Assembly (NCBI GenBank): GCA_031761405.1
Contig: JASEVX010000008.1
Location: 41,085,175-41,149,174, forward strand
Reading direction: 5' to 3'
Length of the DNA: 64,000 nucleotides
Source: Serripes groenlandicus
Taxonomy: Eukaryota > Mollusca > Bivalvia > Cardiida > Cardiidae
Shown: piece by piece, positions 51,386-63,540 of the stretch
Layout of the letters: each line of letters starts with the position of its first letter
How positions within the stretch are numbered: the stretch's first letter is position 1
The notes under the pieces: generated by a model
What the model was told of the DNA's origin: nothing
The model's input: only the letters and a program-made list of their open reading frames with translations
Database searches by the model: none
Translations under genes and position numbers: made by a program

Positions 51386-52005
51386 GGGAAACATATGGAA
51401 ACTCTCTAGAACTTTGAAATAATAAATTAAAAAGTCTAAAATCTGTCTTTCTGAAAGTACAATTAGTGAATAGAGTTGACATCATTGTGAAAAAAAGTCA
51501 TTTTGTCGATTGTTTCAAACGTCATCTTCTGCATAGGCGTTAAGATGCGTCTGCATGTGGGAATAGGGGATAATGTTCGTAATTTACATATGAAGGTTAA
51601 TTTTTATGTGAGCCGGCTCGTTTTTAGCTTTTCAAAGATTATTGTGTATAAAACCCAAATTATCTGACAGGGCGAGTATTTCTATACTAGTATCTGCGTG
51701 TGTAAATAAAATGTTCGATACTCAATCAACTAAATACTTGATATGAAAGTTTGATTGATAACTGTTATTTATATCACTCATGTGATTTACCCTTTCCCAC
51801 ATGCAGACATATTCTGACGCCTAGAAAGCAGACGCCTTTTGAAATCTGTTCAGAGGATTCATAGTCGTCTGCTGATATGGATTAACTGTGAACTGTTCAC
51901 CTCTTTTGTAGGAGTAATAAGGACTCGGCCTATAGGTAGTACATGTATTACTCACCAACATTAACCTGACCATAACCTTGTGTTCGATTATGTTCTTGGT
52001 TTATT
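51386..52005. other. AT-rich DNA with MITE remnants
   Basis: Pieces such as 'accctttcccacatgcagac' plus 'atattctgacgcc' (51789-51828) are ends of the CCCTTTCCC MITE family. No gene seen. Confidence 0.4.
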
Positions 52006-52009
52006 GTCG

Positions 52010-52200
52010 GTTTACGTTTTCAACATTAGTTCAGTTATATTACGGAGACAGTTCACTTATCCAGGACCCTTGAGTAATCAAACCAACACCAGGCTAGGAG
52101 ATGTACCTTGTCCAATGGAACTCCACGATGACCGCCGTGACTTGGGATCGAACCCGAGACGCACTGTTCAAAATATCGGTCGCTAACCAAAGGGCAACGA
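52010..52200 (-). mobile_element. tRNA-derived SINE, minus strand
   Basis: Left part 'ttttcaacattagttcagtt' plus atattacgg; right part has the complement of a B box (ggatcgaacccgag, about 52146-52159). Same family as the SINEs upstream of the tubulin genes, but with a different body ('gtaatcaaaccaacaccagg'). Confidence 0.55.
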
Positions 52201-52225
52201 CGGATATATATAAAATAAAGGCTGT

Positions 52226-53670
52226 TATTTATCACCGACATTGTTTTCGATTTTCGTCGACGACCTTGTGACGGAGGTCAACAACCTGGGTCTGGGAGTC
52301 GATATAGGAGACCGGAAACTGTCGATGCTACTCTATGCAAACGACATTGTACGTATTGCAGACTGTGAAGAGAAGCTACAGCTGATGCTAGACACTGTTA
52401 GTGATTGGTGCAAACGTTGGCGGGTACTTATCAATGCTAGTAAATCCAAATGTATGCACTTCCGGCGCGGAACATCGCAGAGAACACAGTTTATGTTCCA
52501 TATTGGAACCAGTAACCTAAAGACTGTAGACAAGTATAAGTACCTTTGAGTTATCTTCCACGACCAAATGAATCCTTCTTCCAACTGTGACGTACTAGCC
52601 AAAGCAGGAGGAAGAGCCCTGGGTAGCATAATAAACACAGTTCATGGGCTTAAAGACTTTGGGTTCAAGTCCTACGAGAAACTTTATGATTCCTTTGTAA
52701 CTACGATCCTCGATTACTGCGCTTCCGTCTGGGGCTACAGGAACAACCAGAAAATAGATAACGTGCATAAGAGGGCGATGCGATATTTCCTTGGTGTCGT
52801 TTTACACCAGTACTCGCCATGGTAGGAGATACCGGATGGATACCTAGTGTTTACCGGCGATGGCAGAGTATGCTCAGACTTTGGAAACGTATTTTTCTGA
52901 TGGACGACAACAGAATAACAAAACAAGCGTTTAGCATTGACTATCAAAAGTGTGCCAAAAACCAGTCGTCTAAGGTAAAATCAATAATCACTACTATGCC
53001 AATGTGTGGAACACGTATATTGCACATATATCTTAACAAAGAACCTATCGCATATTTAAGACGCAGTTTAAATGTGAGGATTATATACTGTTAAATATGA
53101 AAAAGTGTGAACGTTCAGTATTGTGTCAATTTTGGACTGGTATTTTACCATTAAGAGTAGAGACCGGCAGATACGTTGGTGAACCAGCTGAACAACGCTA
53201 CTGCACATTCTGTCATCCAGACGTCCCAGTAGTAGAAGACGAGAAACACTTTTCTTTTAACTGCTCCTAGTACAATAACATTCGTGACACTATATACCGG
53301 GATATGTTCAGTGAAAGTAGACTGTTACAGTTGGATGAAAGACTTAAACAGCTTATTTCTTTATATCCCAGAAAGATTTCCAAATTTGTTTTATGTGCGT
53401 ACGGTATTAGACGAAATGTTTTGTATTCTTAATACATTCTGTTAACCAGACGTCCCAGTAGTAGAAGACGAGAAACATTTATTTTAACTGCTCCCAGTAC
53501 AATAACATTCGTGACTCTATACACAAGGATATGTTCAGTGAAAGAGGACTGTTACAGAAGGATGAAAGTCTTAAACAGCTTATTTCTTTATATCCCAGAA
53601 AGATTGCCAAATTTGTTTCATGTGCGTACGGTATCAGACGAAATGTTTTGTATTCTTAATACTCTTAATA
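52226..53670 (+). pseudogene. decayed LINE ORF2 (reverse transcriptase C-terminal half)
   Basis: A frame from about 52231 reads SPTLFSIFVDDL and LLYANDIV, the YADD-type motif C with the first catalytic Asp changed to Asn, then a TGA at 52547-52549 inside the YKYL-G-VIF motif E region. The same frame goes on (LAKAGGRALGSII, LDYCASVWG) to about 52795, where it shifts to another frame (GDTGWIPSVYRRWQSMLRLW). After more shifts comes LPLRVETGRYVGEP and a C-x2-C ... H-x4-C knuckle with its final CS followed by TAG. An inactive, 5'-truncated copy, older than the LINE of unit 2. Confidence 0.75.
53217..53669 (+). repeat. 229-bp tandem duplication in the LINE 3' coding end
   Basis: 53217-53445 and 53446-53669 both run from 'ccagacgtcccagtagtaga' to 'gaaatgttttgtattcttaa' with about 5% differences. 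Confidence 0.8.
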
Positions 53671-54475
53671 CTTATTATCTGAACTAATTTTAAGAGTTTA
53701 AGTAAATTAAATCATTTGTCTTTGTTTCTTTCGTTTGCCTGGTCAATATAGCTGAACCACTAGTGTTTCCTTTATTTCGTTTTCGAAAAGGTCGAACTCT
53801 TACGGTGGTTCATTAGAACAATCCGTTATATACATGTTTAGCTTCTCACAACCTTATCTGACTTTCGTTTTCGACCAGATACAACAATGAGTAGCATGTA
53901 TAATATGTACCATATATCATACCTGTTGCAGTAAATTGTCCTCTTGTAAACATCTGTAAAGGATAATCTTAGGAATCAATTAGCCGTAATAGCCACTTCC
54001 CATTATATAAAGTGAATTCTAGTATTTGTTTATTGACTTATAGATCGTATATTTACTGCTACCATTCTGTGTAGGAAATGTAAGGCTTGTAAATCAGTAT
54101 AAGTTTCATTTTAAATTAATATTTATTATCTTCATATTCACCTATTCCAGGTAAATGACAAACTATTGACTACGCTAAATGATTCCTTGTAAATATATTG
54201 CTATTATACTCACTATAATCATCTTTTTATTCTACTGCATATACTCATTTGTTAAGTACTGGGTAGACTTATTACCATGCACAGTACTCATGTACTTTTT
54301 CCCATTCCCATTTATCTCAACATTTATTATAATAGAAAACCAATTGTGTATTGTTAGGTGACTTATATGCCCGTAAGACCGGGTGCTCTTTGTAATTGTA
54401 AATGTATTTGTATATAAATCTGTGAATATGCACAAGTCACAATAATAAACGATTTACTTACTTACTTACTTACTT
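53671..54475 (+). mobile_element. LINE 3' UTR ending in (TTAC)n
   Basis: Non-coding AT-rich sequence that follows the LINE remnant and ends in about five repeats of TTAC (54453-54474) after 'cacaataataaac'. A short tandem-repeat tail in place of poly-A is usual for CR1/L2/RTE-like LINEs. Confidence 0.5.
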
Positions 54476-54815
54476 ATATAATTTTGTACAAAGATACATA
54501 ATAATGAGCCACTTCTGGTGATTGGTGTTTTTAAGGACTGTTTGTATAACGGAATCCTAATAGTGTAAATTTGCATGAAATAAATTGAGCTTCAGTTCTA
54601 GTTTTTGTTCCAATGTTTTTTTTGTTTTTTTTTAAACAGTTAAGTAAATGCTCTGGCAAGACTATGAGAGACTATGCCAGACTGTGCAGATGCAATGGCT
54701 CGTTTGGGTCTTGACCTTACACAGTGCTATGCATTACGATCCCAAATCGCCAGACGTGTCCAATAGTACTATGACATACACACACCAAAGTAGGACTTTA
54801 TTCCCTTCTTCTCAC
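54476..54815. other. non-coding DNA, nothing recognised
   Basis: AT-rich with a T-run at 54617-54632. The + frame at 54648-54953 runs into the SINE and has no recognisable content. Confidence 0.35.
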
Positions 54816-54817
54816 CG

Positions 54818-55075
54818 CATCGGTTTTGTGATGGTAAAGCGTCACACCTCGAAAGTGGTAGCTAACGGGTTCGATCCCCGGCCGGCTCATACCAAATACT
54901 TTAAAAAAGTAGTAACCGATTTTCCTCCTTGGGGCTCAGAATTGTGGGGTTAGCATTAAAATTGACTCGCTGTTATCAGGATAGATACACCAATAGTACT
55001 GGTAACTTATTAAGAAAACGCCATGATGTAACTGAGAAAAATGTTTAAAGTGGCGTAAAGCACTATTGAGCCCTA
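54818..55075 (+). mobile_element. tRNA-derived SINE, plus strand
   Basis: B box 'cgggttcgatccccgg' (about 54868-54883) after an A-box-like stretch, body 'ccttggggctcagaattgtg' and 'gcattaaaattgactcgctg', and 3' part 'gtttaaagtggcgtaaagca'. A near full-length member of the local SINE family. Confidence 0.65.
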
Positions 55076-56755
55076 TTGTTCACACAAACGTATTCGTCAC
55101 ATGTTGTGAGGAATTCGTGCGAATTCTTCACAAATTCTGTGATATATACATTTTGCTACGCTACCCCCTAAGGGAGCTGAAACGAATTCATCACCTGCTA
55201 AACACAAGATGAAACAATTAAATAAAGAGTCATTTCATTGGGATAAACGTAAATGTCACACTAAAATACAAATCAACGAAAGATGGTCATTTAGTTTGTG
55301 AATTATTAGATTATTACATACAGCAATAGAATAAATCGCGTAAAATAATAATAAAAAAGAACAGAACAGGATAGAATGGAAATAAGCTATCGAGTTGTCG
55401 CGAGAACAGCGTCAAATTCACTTGAATATTTCTTCTCCTCGTGTAAAAGTACGGGAAACGGAAGTTGTAATGGCTATGTAAAGTGCTCTCTGGTTGGTCG
55501 ATATTTGTTCGTGTCCGGATTTTTAGCCAATCTGCGATCAGGTAATAGGAAAACATTTCTTTTTGTGTCGATATATTTAGTTTTGACGTGTCTGTGTTTT
55601 CCGCGGAAATGGTACCCCTTACGGCAACTCAAATATTAAGAAAACGAAGAGACGGATCAAAAATCGGGACGATCATTCGATGTAGCAACTGATGGGCTAC
55701 ACAACGCACACCGAGTGGTTTCTAAATTCGAAAAACTGTGGGAGGAGATACTTTTCGCAGGAAAAACGGTTTTCGTCCGTTTCCACAGCAACGGTGGTTT
55801 CTATGGCGACCATACTACAAAAGGAACAACTAGAGCCTAGAACCTTCATCCCTACCACGTTTGGTCAAAATCCGTGAATAGTTTTGGCGCTACGCTTGCC
55901 ACAAACATTTCACAAACAAACGGACAGAAACGAAGACCGACTTTAAGGGTCTCTAGAAGAGAGAACCAATAAGGTTTTTCGTTAGCATTGTAAGCCGTAT
56001 AATTGTCCGGCATTTTCAGATCGACTGACTCTTCAGGGAGTCGTAATCATTGAACGTGTTATATAGTCGTCTTTATAGTTTCGTATATGCCTAGCTTGAG
56101 TTCAACACACCGACTCGGTGGTTTTTTCTCGAATTGTTGGTCCTTTATATGTATACAGTTGCAGTTCACTATATGCAGTTGGCTGAGAAAACTACATTGT
56201 TGAGTAGCGAGCCTAGCGTTGTATGCCGTCGGCAGCTAGTTTAATGGAAGTTATGGCGTTGTGCATATGGTCGACAACAAAAATGGCGTTTCTCTGAGAA
56301 CCTTATCAACGGCATAATCCATTTTATCCACGACCCAATGATCCCAATATCAACAAGTATCACATACTGACAATGATCAATCAGACAACCAAGTTTAAAG
56401 ATCATATCTTGAAACATCGTCTGTTTGTTCAAAGCCACTAGTGACCTTGATATTTAAATCTACCGCATTACATTTAATAAGGTCGGGTACTGTCAATAAC
56501 CCATAAGCCTTGTGTTCGTATGCCAGATTGTTGTCCAATTATTGGGCTGAAACTGTTTTAGTTTAAATTAGTTTGAACTGTCACACATACGATCCACACA
56601 CTGCATTATGCTATTTTATGCCGACAATTCAACACTTATGCATTACTAAAGGTAAACGGCGTCTTAAACTCTTTGACTGAAAGCTTTAAATTCAAAAGGT
56701 GCTATCTTATGAACATGACAAACTAAGGTCAGCCCAGAAGACGAATAACACCCCT
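55076..56755. other. unit 3 specific DNA, no gene recognised
   Basis: Several frames of 60-90 codons are present on both strands, but none has recognisable motifs or splice/promoter context. The sequence contains no match to units 1 or 2 that I can see. Confidence 0.35.
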
Positions 56756-57284
56756 GTATTACAATGTTCTCACCATGTGTATTTCTCTTATGCTCCAAAT
56801 GAGCAATTTCACCTTTCGCGATGTTTTAAAAGTTCTCTGCTACAGACGCATGAAACGTCATTTGGGTGAGGTTAAATGACCCAATGTCTATAAATGAAGA
56901 TATATTGTATGTAAGAAGAAAACATTGTACTAATAATGAGCAATTTCTTCTTTCGTCACGATGTTTTCAAAAGTTATCTATTGCAGAAAGTCGTCTGCAT
57001 GGAGTAAATGGTTAATTGTTCAGTGACTAGTTTTCTGTTAGGAGAAAACATTGTGGGGAAAAAGAAATTGCTCCTTTCTTTACGTTTGTTTTCAAAAATT
57101 ATCTGCTGCGTATGCGTTAAAAGTCGTCTGCATACGGTAAAGTGTTAAATGACTCGATGATTATAAATAAAAGAATGATTTTCTGTTAGAAGAAAACATT
57201 GTCGAAAATAAGAATTTGCTCAATATGAGTACTTTCTTCTTTCGTGAAGATGTTTTTCAAACGTGTACACAAGTCCCGAGTTTA
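56756..57284. repeat. ~135-bp tandem repeats made of MITE pieces
   Basis: The phrase 'gagcaatttcttctttcgtc' and its variants, followed by 'gatgttttcaaaagttatct' and 'gtcgtctgcat..gtaaa.ggttaa', occurs four times (near 56801, 56936, 57067, 57211), each with an inverted 'gaaaacattgt'. It directly abuts the 59-bp array. Confidence 0.6.
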
Positions 57285-58506
57285 TTGGTCAGATGGGCGG
57301 CCGTATAAGTTGATTAATGACACAGATTTCAAAGGGGTGGCACCTGGTCAGATGGGGGCCGTATACGTTTATTAATGACACTGGCTTCAAAGGGGTGGCG
57401 CCTGGTCAGATGAGCGGCCGCATAAGTTTATTAATGCCACTGGCTTCAAAGGGGTGGCGCCTGGTCAGATGGGCGGCCGTATAAGTTTATTGATGACACT
57501 GACTGAAAAGGGGTGGCGCCTGGTCAGATAGGCGGCCATATAAGTTAATCAATGACACTGGCTTTAAAGAGGTGGCGCCTGGTCAGATGAGCGGCCGTAT
57601 AAGTTAATTAATGACACTGTCTTCACAGATGTTGAGCCTGGTCAGATGAGCGGCTGTATAAGTTAATTAATGACACTGTCTTCAAAGATGTTGAGCCTGG
57701 TCAGATGAGCGGCCGTATAAGTTAATTAATGACACTGACTTCAAAGATGTTGAGCCTGGTCAGATGGGCGGCCGTATAGGTTTATTAATGGCACTGTCTT
57801 CAAAGGGATGGCGCCTGGTCAGATGGGCGCCCGTAAAAGTTAATTCATGACACTGGCTTCAGTGGGGTGGCGCCTTGTCAGATGGGCAGCCGTAAAAGTC
57901 AATTAATGAAACTGACTTAAAGGGGTGGCGCCTGGTCAGATGGGCGGCCGTATGAATTCATTAATGACACTGACTTAAAGGGGTGGCGCTTGGTCAGATG
58001 GGCAGCCATCAAAGTTAATTAATGACACTGACTTCAAAGGGGTGGCGTCTGATCAGATGGGCAGCCGTATAGGTTTATTAATTACACTGACTTCAAAGAT
58101 GTGGCGCCTGGTCAGATGGGCAGCCATCACAGTTAATTAATCACACTGACTTCAAAGGGGTGGCGTCTGGTCAGATGGGCGGCCGTATAGGTTTATTAAT
58201 GACATTGACTTCAAAGATGTGGCGCCTGGTCAGATGGGCTGCCGTATAAGTTAATTAATGACACTGGCTTCAAAGGGGTGGCGTCTGCTCAGATGGGCGG
58301 TCGTATATTGTTAATGACACCGGCTTTAAAGGGGTGGCGCCTGGTCAGATGGGCAGCCGTATAAGTTTATTAATGACACTGTCCTCAAACGGGTGGCGCC
58401 TGGTCAGACGGGCGCCCGTAAAATTTAATTAATGACACTGACTTCAAAGGGGTGGCGCCTGGTCAGATGGGCCGCCATAAAAGTGTATTAATGACACTGG
58501 CTTCAC
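57285..58506. repeat. 59-bp satellite array, unit 3 (about 21 copies)
   Basis: Same unit as in units 1 and 2 but longer and more diverged (variants with agcggccgt, ggcagccatc, gttgagcctggtc). The right edge 'ggcttcacagcattgattcc' is the same as in the other units. Confidence 0.9.
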
Positions 58507-58726
58507 AGCATTGATTCCAGAAGTCAAAGGGTTAATCTAGATTATTTTCTAAATTCAGTTACATTTAATAACGTTCTTAGACTTAGTACAGGAGGCTAAC
58601 ATGCATTGATATACATGTAGTTTAATTCAAAGTTGCCATATTTCAAATACAAATGATGATATAGAATAGCACTATTATATGTTCAAACCCTTTCCCCGAT
58701 ATCGACGATTTCTGATTGATTGCTTG
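58507..58726. other. short spacer after the third 59-bp array
   Basis: The first 40 bases match the other units (gattccagaagtca, aatctagattattttc). The rest is unmatched AT-rich DNA with a CCCTTTCCC-type MITE end at 58688. Confidence 0.4.
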
Positions 58727-58945
58727 TTTCGTGTTTTACGCCGCTTTCAACAATACTTCAGTTTCATCACGGCGTTACTGGTCCGTTCATCTGACACCAG
58801 ACCGTCAGTCGTAAGGCTAACCCCTTAACCATGAGCGCCAAGGAGGCCAGTCATTTTTACAGTAGTCTTTGGTATGACTCGGCCAGGGATTGAACCCGAA
58901 GCGGATGCTCTGTCACTGTACCACCGATGCGGTCACGACTTTTGA
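58727..58945 (-). mobile_element. near full-length tRNA-derived SINE, minus strand
   Basis: On the minus strand: A-box-like 'ggtacagtgacagagcatcc' (about 58902-58921), B box 'cgggttcaatccctgg' (58883-58898), body with 'cttggcgctcatggttaagg' and 'acgactgacggtctggtgtc', then the core, complement of 'ttttacgccgctttcaacaa' and 'catcacggcgtt'. It is the best preserved member in the window and useful as a query for the family. Confidence 0.7.
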
Positions 58946-59054
58946 AGCCTTATCGAAAAGACGGCTTTTGAAAAAAATGCGGAAAAGTGAGAAATTGTAC
59001 ATTTCTCCTGTATTTAAGGCTCAACACCACCGAAGTCTGAGTTTGTCTTCGTGT

Positions 59055-59180
59055 ACGTTGTTTTCAACATTGTTATAGTTATATCACGGCGGCAGTCGTC
59101 TTCACTCGAAGGCTACTTCGTACGTTAGCATGTCCATAGGTAATGATGGTAATGTAATGGACAAATTACCCTTTGATGAC
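59055..59180 (-). mobile_element. SINE-related fragment at the left edge of the third 13-bp array
   Basis: 'ttttcaacattgttatagtt' plus atatcacggcggcagtcg, as at 11545 and 27660, running directly into the satellite at 59181. Confidence 0.5.
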
Positions 59181-60424
59181 GAAGATCCCGGACAAGAATC
59201 ACAGACAAGTATCCCGAACAAGTATCTCGGACAAGAATTCCGGACAAGAATCCGGGACAATTATCCAGGACAAGAAAACCGGACAAGATTCACTGACAAG
59301 TATCCCAGACAAGTATCCTGGATACGAATCCCGGACAAGAACCCCGGACAAATATCCAGGACAAAAATCCCTGATAAGAACCCCGGACAAAACTCCCTAA
59401 CAAGAATCCCGGATAAGAACCCCGGACAAAAATCTCGGACAAGAATCCCAGACAAGTTTCCCAGACAGTAACCCGGACAAGTATCCCAGACAAGAATCCC
59501 AGACAATAACCCCGGACAAGAATCCCGGTCAAGTATCCCGCCCAAGTATCCCGCCAAAGTATCCCGGACAAGTATCCAAGACAAGAATCCCAGACAAGAA
59601 TCTCAGACAATTACCCCGGACAAGAATCCCGGTCAAGTATCCCGGCCAAGTATCCCGCCAAAGTATCCCGGACAAGTATCCCTGACAAGAACCCCGGACA
59701 AGAATTCAAGACAAGAATCCCGGACGTATCCCGGACATGAATCCCGGACATGGACCGCGGAACCCCGTACAAGAAAGAACCCAGGACGAGAACCCCAGAC
59801 AAGAATCCCGGACAAGAAAACCAGACAAGAATCCCGGACAAGAACCCCGGACAATAATGACAGACAATAATCCCAGAAAATAATCCCAGAAAATAATCCC
59901 AGACAATAATCCCAGACAAGAAAACCTGACAAGAACCCAGGAACCTTGGACAAGAACACCGGAACCCCGAGCCCCAGACAAGAATCCCGTACAAGAACCC
60001 CAGACAAGTATTCCAGACAATTATCCAGGACAAGAATCCTGGACAAGAATCCCAGACAAGAACCCCGGACAAGAATCCCGAACATTTATTCCGGACAAGA
60101 ACCCCGAACAAGAATCTCAGACAAGAACCCCGGACAAGAATCCTAGACAACAATCCCGAACAAGAATCCCGGACAAAAATAAAAAATAAAACCCGGACTA
60201 GAATACCAGAATACTAGAATACTAGAGAATTCTAGAATACCAGAGAAGAATCCCGGACAAGAACCCCGGAACCCCGGACAAGAGTACCAGACAAGATTCC
60301 CGGGCAAGAATCCCGAACAAGGACCCCGAACAAGGACATCGGAACCCCGGACAAGAACCCGGGACAAAAAACCATGACAAGTACCCCGGACAAGAACCCC
60401 GGAACCCCGTACAAAAATTCCGGG
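59181..60424. repeat. 13-bp satellite array, unit 3 (about 95 copies)
   Basis: Same repeat, but with its own set of variants (gaaccccggacaag, gaaccccggaaccccgg) and a patch of different sequence at 60178-60245 (ccagaatactagaatacta). Open frames of up to 180 codons on the minus strand reflect only the lack of stops in the repeat. Confidence 0.92.
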
Positions 60425-61660
60425 TCATATCAAATACTTGTGATAGTGATAGAACGGGAAAACTTGACGAGAGAGAGAAATAATACAAACACAAACAAAG
60501 CTGCTATGCGGCCATGTCCTTCTTGTAAATTCATTCCTTAACATGTCTTGTTATTATACTTTAAATTATGGACTATTTTTGGGTAGTAACTGGTTGTCTA
60601 AGAAGTTGTGGTTGTACACGATACAATGTCCCTGTCACCGAGTATAACCAAGGTATGCGAATCAATTACTTTAGGGTAACAGTAAGACAGCAAACCGCCT
60701 ACGCGGATCGTGTATTTTACGGCGCCAATTACAATACTTTGCGGATAATTATCAACGATGCAAATAGTAATCTCTTTAACCGTATGCGCTAAGGAGGGAT
60801 GCGAATTTGACGGAGGAACATTAACAGTACACTAAAGAGTCCCATTGTTCGTGAAGAGGGACGTCTCTATTGGAAGTTTACTTTTAATATCCTTGTCAAC
60901 TATTGATTATTCGGCAGTTTTATACATATTTTAACAGACTTTGTCATTTTTTATGACACATAAAACATATAATTGTCAATTTTCAAATAATTGTTCGCTT
61001 GTGGGCCCTCCTCCAGGTTGACCAATCACATGATTCACATCTGTATAACAGCACATACGTGTAGAAAACCAAATGCAGATGGACAGACGATGTGGGAATT
61101 CTTTTCTAGGTGTCATTCTTTAAGCGACACAAACACCTGACTGCGGTTGTAAATATATATTGACGCTATTAAAATAGAATGAGACAAGAACACCAAATAA
61201 AGCTATGGTCATTAATGTAATTTTTACTGTTATCATATATCCTGACACTGATGCATGAGTCGTTATGTTTTCCTCGTAATCGGGAGGGATGTCACTACTA
61301 CCACAGCCTAGTAACGGTTAATCTACACAGGGATCGTGAACAAGTGAACTGTCTCCGTGATATAAATGGACTAATGTTGAAATAACGTAAAACATCAATG
61401 AAACAAAACAAACGTATGTGTATCTACATGTTGTTCGAAGGTCGGATTTAATTTCCAAGTATTGTGATTCTAATCTCCTCACGAAAATTGTTTATACAAT
61501 CAATCAGCTCTTTAGAAAACTTTGTCGTAAAATTGTATAGTGCACAATCGGTCTATAATACAATACAAAATAATATATTTGATTGCAAAAACCTACAAGT
61601 TTTATAGCAAGTTTAAACAAACAAAAGTCATAACAAAGACAATTGATTTTCCGTAGAGCC
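60425..61660. other. unit 3 spacer, no confirmed gene
   Basis: A 74-codon + frame at 60568-60792 begins MDYFWVVTGCLRSCGCTRYN and is not low-complexity, but I recognise no family, and there is no splice or promoter evidence. The remaining DNA is AT-rich with no recognisable element. Confidence 0.35.
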
Positions 61661-62545
61661 CCACATTTAACCGTTCATACGTAACCATAAGAATTATTCT
61701 CATATTTATATCTATTCACACAATGCAGACACGTTTGTATACATGTATATGGTGATACGATAAACAAATGGATTAAATTTGAGATAAGTGTTATCGCTTA
61801 CCATGCAACGAATACCATCATTATTGGTTATTTAGAGAGTATTGATTACTTATACAATGCCTCATGAACAGAAGTGATAAGTAAAAATAGGTCAATATTA
61901 AATCAAAGGTTAGACTACGAATGTACAGTTTGATCTTGGTCTGAAGAAATGTTAGATAAAAGAATGGATTCAATTTAAGATCAATGTTAACCCTTGCCCT
62001 ACATCTATTATAATCATAAATGGTAATTTAGAATGTATTGATTACTTATGTAATGTCCCATGTAAAAAAAGTTTCAAGATATCTCTATAGGCCAAAGGTT
62101 AGACTATACACGTACATGTTGATTTTGGTCTGAATACTGATTGGATAAGAAAAAAGATTACTATTGAAGTAAATTGTAACCCTACAACTAGTAGCCTACC
62201 ATTAGTTATGATTATTTAGAAAGTTTTGAATACTTATACAAAGTACCGTGATTAGAATGTATATGTTATACGATGAAAATAAAGATCAAGGGTAAGACTA
62301 CACGAATGTCGATGTTCATCATGGTCTGAAGAACAAAATGGCTAGATTAAACAATGCATTCATTAAATTTGAGATCAATTTTAACCCTTCACCTGCAATA
62401 AAAACCATCATTATTTGTGTTTTAGAAAGTATTGATTACTTATACAATGTTCCGTGATAAGAATTAATAAGTAACACTATTAAATCAAAGGTTCGGCTAC
62501 GCATGTACAGGCTTGTATTTGTCTGTTAATTGATTTTGCCCTTTT
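61661..62545. repeat. diverged ~200-bp tandem repeats, unit 3
   Basis: Matches 15775-16250 and 16470-16830 of unit 1 (aatgcagacacgtttgtata, ggttagactacgaatgtaca) with about 10% differences. It lacks the gataagacaaat run and several of the repeats. Confidence 0.7.
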
Positions 62546-62728
62546 TCCTCATGTGTATTGCATAAAAAGGCATTGCGACTTAAGTTTTATACCAGGTTGT
62601 AGATATCTTAAGCTTATTTATTTTAGATCAATTGTAAAACAAGTTCTTAGAACTGCTATAAATAATAAATCTCGATGACAGCTTCATAGATACACTTGAA
62701 CAGTTCTCGCCCCGATTGTATGTGAACC

Positions 62729-62801
62729 TAGTTCTCGCGGGATCTGAACCCAGAACCTTGAAACCAGGAGGTCATAACTCTATCTCTGAGCTACTGTGTC
62801 C
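62729..62801 (-). mobile_element. tRNA-like sequence (SINE head or tRNA pseudogene)
   Basis: On the minus strand it reads ggacacagtagctcagagat (A box) and about 30 bases later 'tgggttcagatcccgc' (B box). The arms do not all pair well, and the 3' end does not pair with the first seven bases, so it is not a clear functional tRNA. Confidence 0.5.
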
Positions 62802-62937
62802 AACAAATGAAGGATTGAAAATGTCTGAATGGTCAAATTCTTTAAAATTTTCAATTATCGATTCCAGCAGTAGGAGAGGTATATTGATATAGCTAAGGCA
62901 TTTACGTCCTCGCGATCGTAAATTTCAATTTACGGCT

Positions 62938-63540
62938 GATTTAAAAGGCAGTAGGCAAAATAATCGACCTCTCAATGAATAAAAGTACAATTATTAAATA
63001 AAGTTGAAAACCCTGTTTACAATAGTCGGCTGTAGATGTGTCAAAATGTGTCTATAAGTTGAAATGGGTTTTAAGAGATTTGGCTGAATTTTCAATTTTT
63101 CTATTCAAGCTTTATGAGTTGCAAATGTTCCAAAAGACTGTCCGATTTGTCAGGGATGGTCAAACGGCTTACATATCGTCTATGGTCACGGTTTAAATAG
63201 AAGACATGCCCAGACTGATCGAGGGTTTCTTTTGCTGGTTTAAAAAAGGCGTACATATTTGTTCCAGCTTCGCCAACTGAATTGATTCGCTAAAACGTTC
63301 GGCATGCATATAAGACCCCCTCCCCATTTATTTTTTTAATAAAGCAATCCAAAAAAAAAATCAAAGCAATAGTAGTCATTTTTTATGTGGTTCCTTCAAT
63401 GTATACAGAAACTGTTAGTTAACGAAAAAGGGTGTTTCAAGAGATGGGAAAGGGTGGCTAATATTTGACACGTTCATTATTTTTTTTGGGGGGAAAGGTA
63501 TAACAAATATAATTAATCCTATAGAAATATTATCAACACC
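62938..63540 (+). repeat. start of a fourth unit: 5' flank only
   Basis: Aligns with 2283-2872 and 18485-19675 (aggcaaaataatcgac, aaaggcgtacatatttg, tttgacacgttcatta). It has no MITE at the TTAA site. Similarity stops at 'tattatcaacacc', just where the SINE starts in units 1-3. Confidence 0.65.

Noticed and set aside
60568..60792. 74-codon + frame with several Cys and aromatic residues
   Set aside because: No family recognised, no splice or promoter evidence, absent from units 1 and 2. Kept only as a remark on the spacer.
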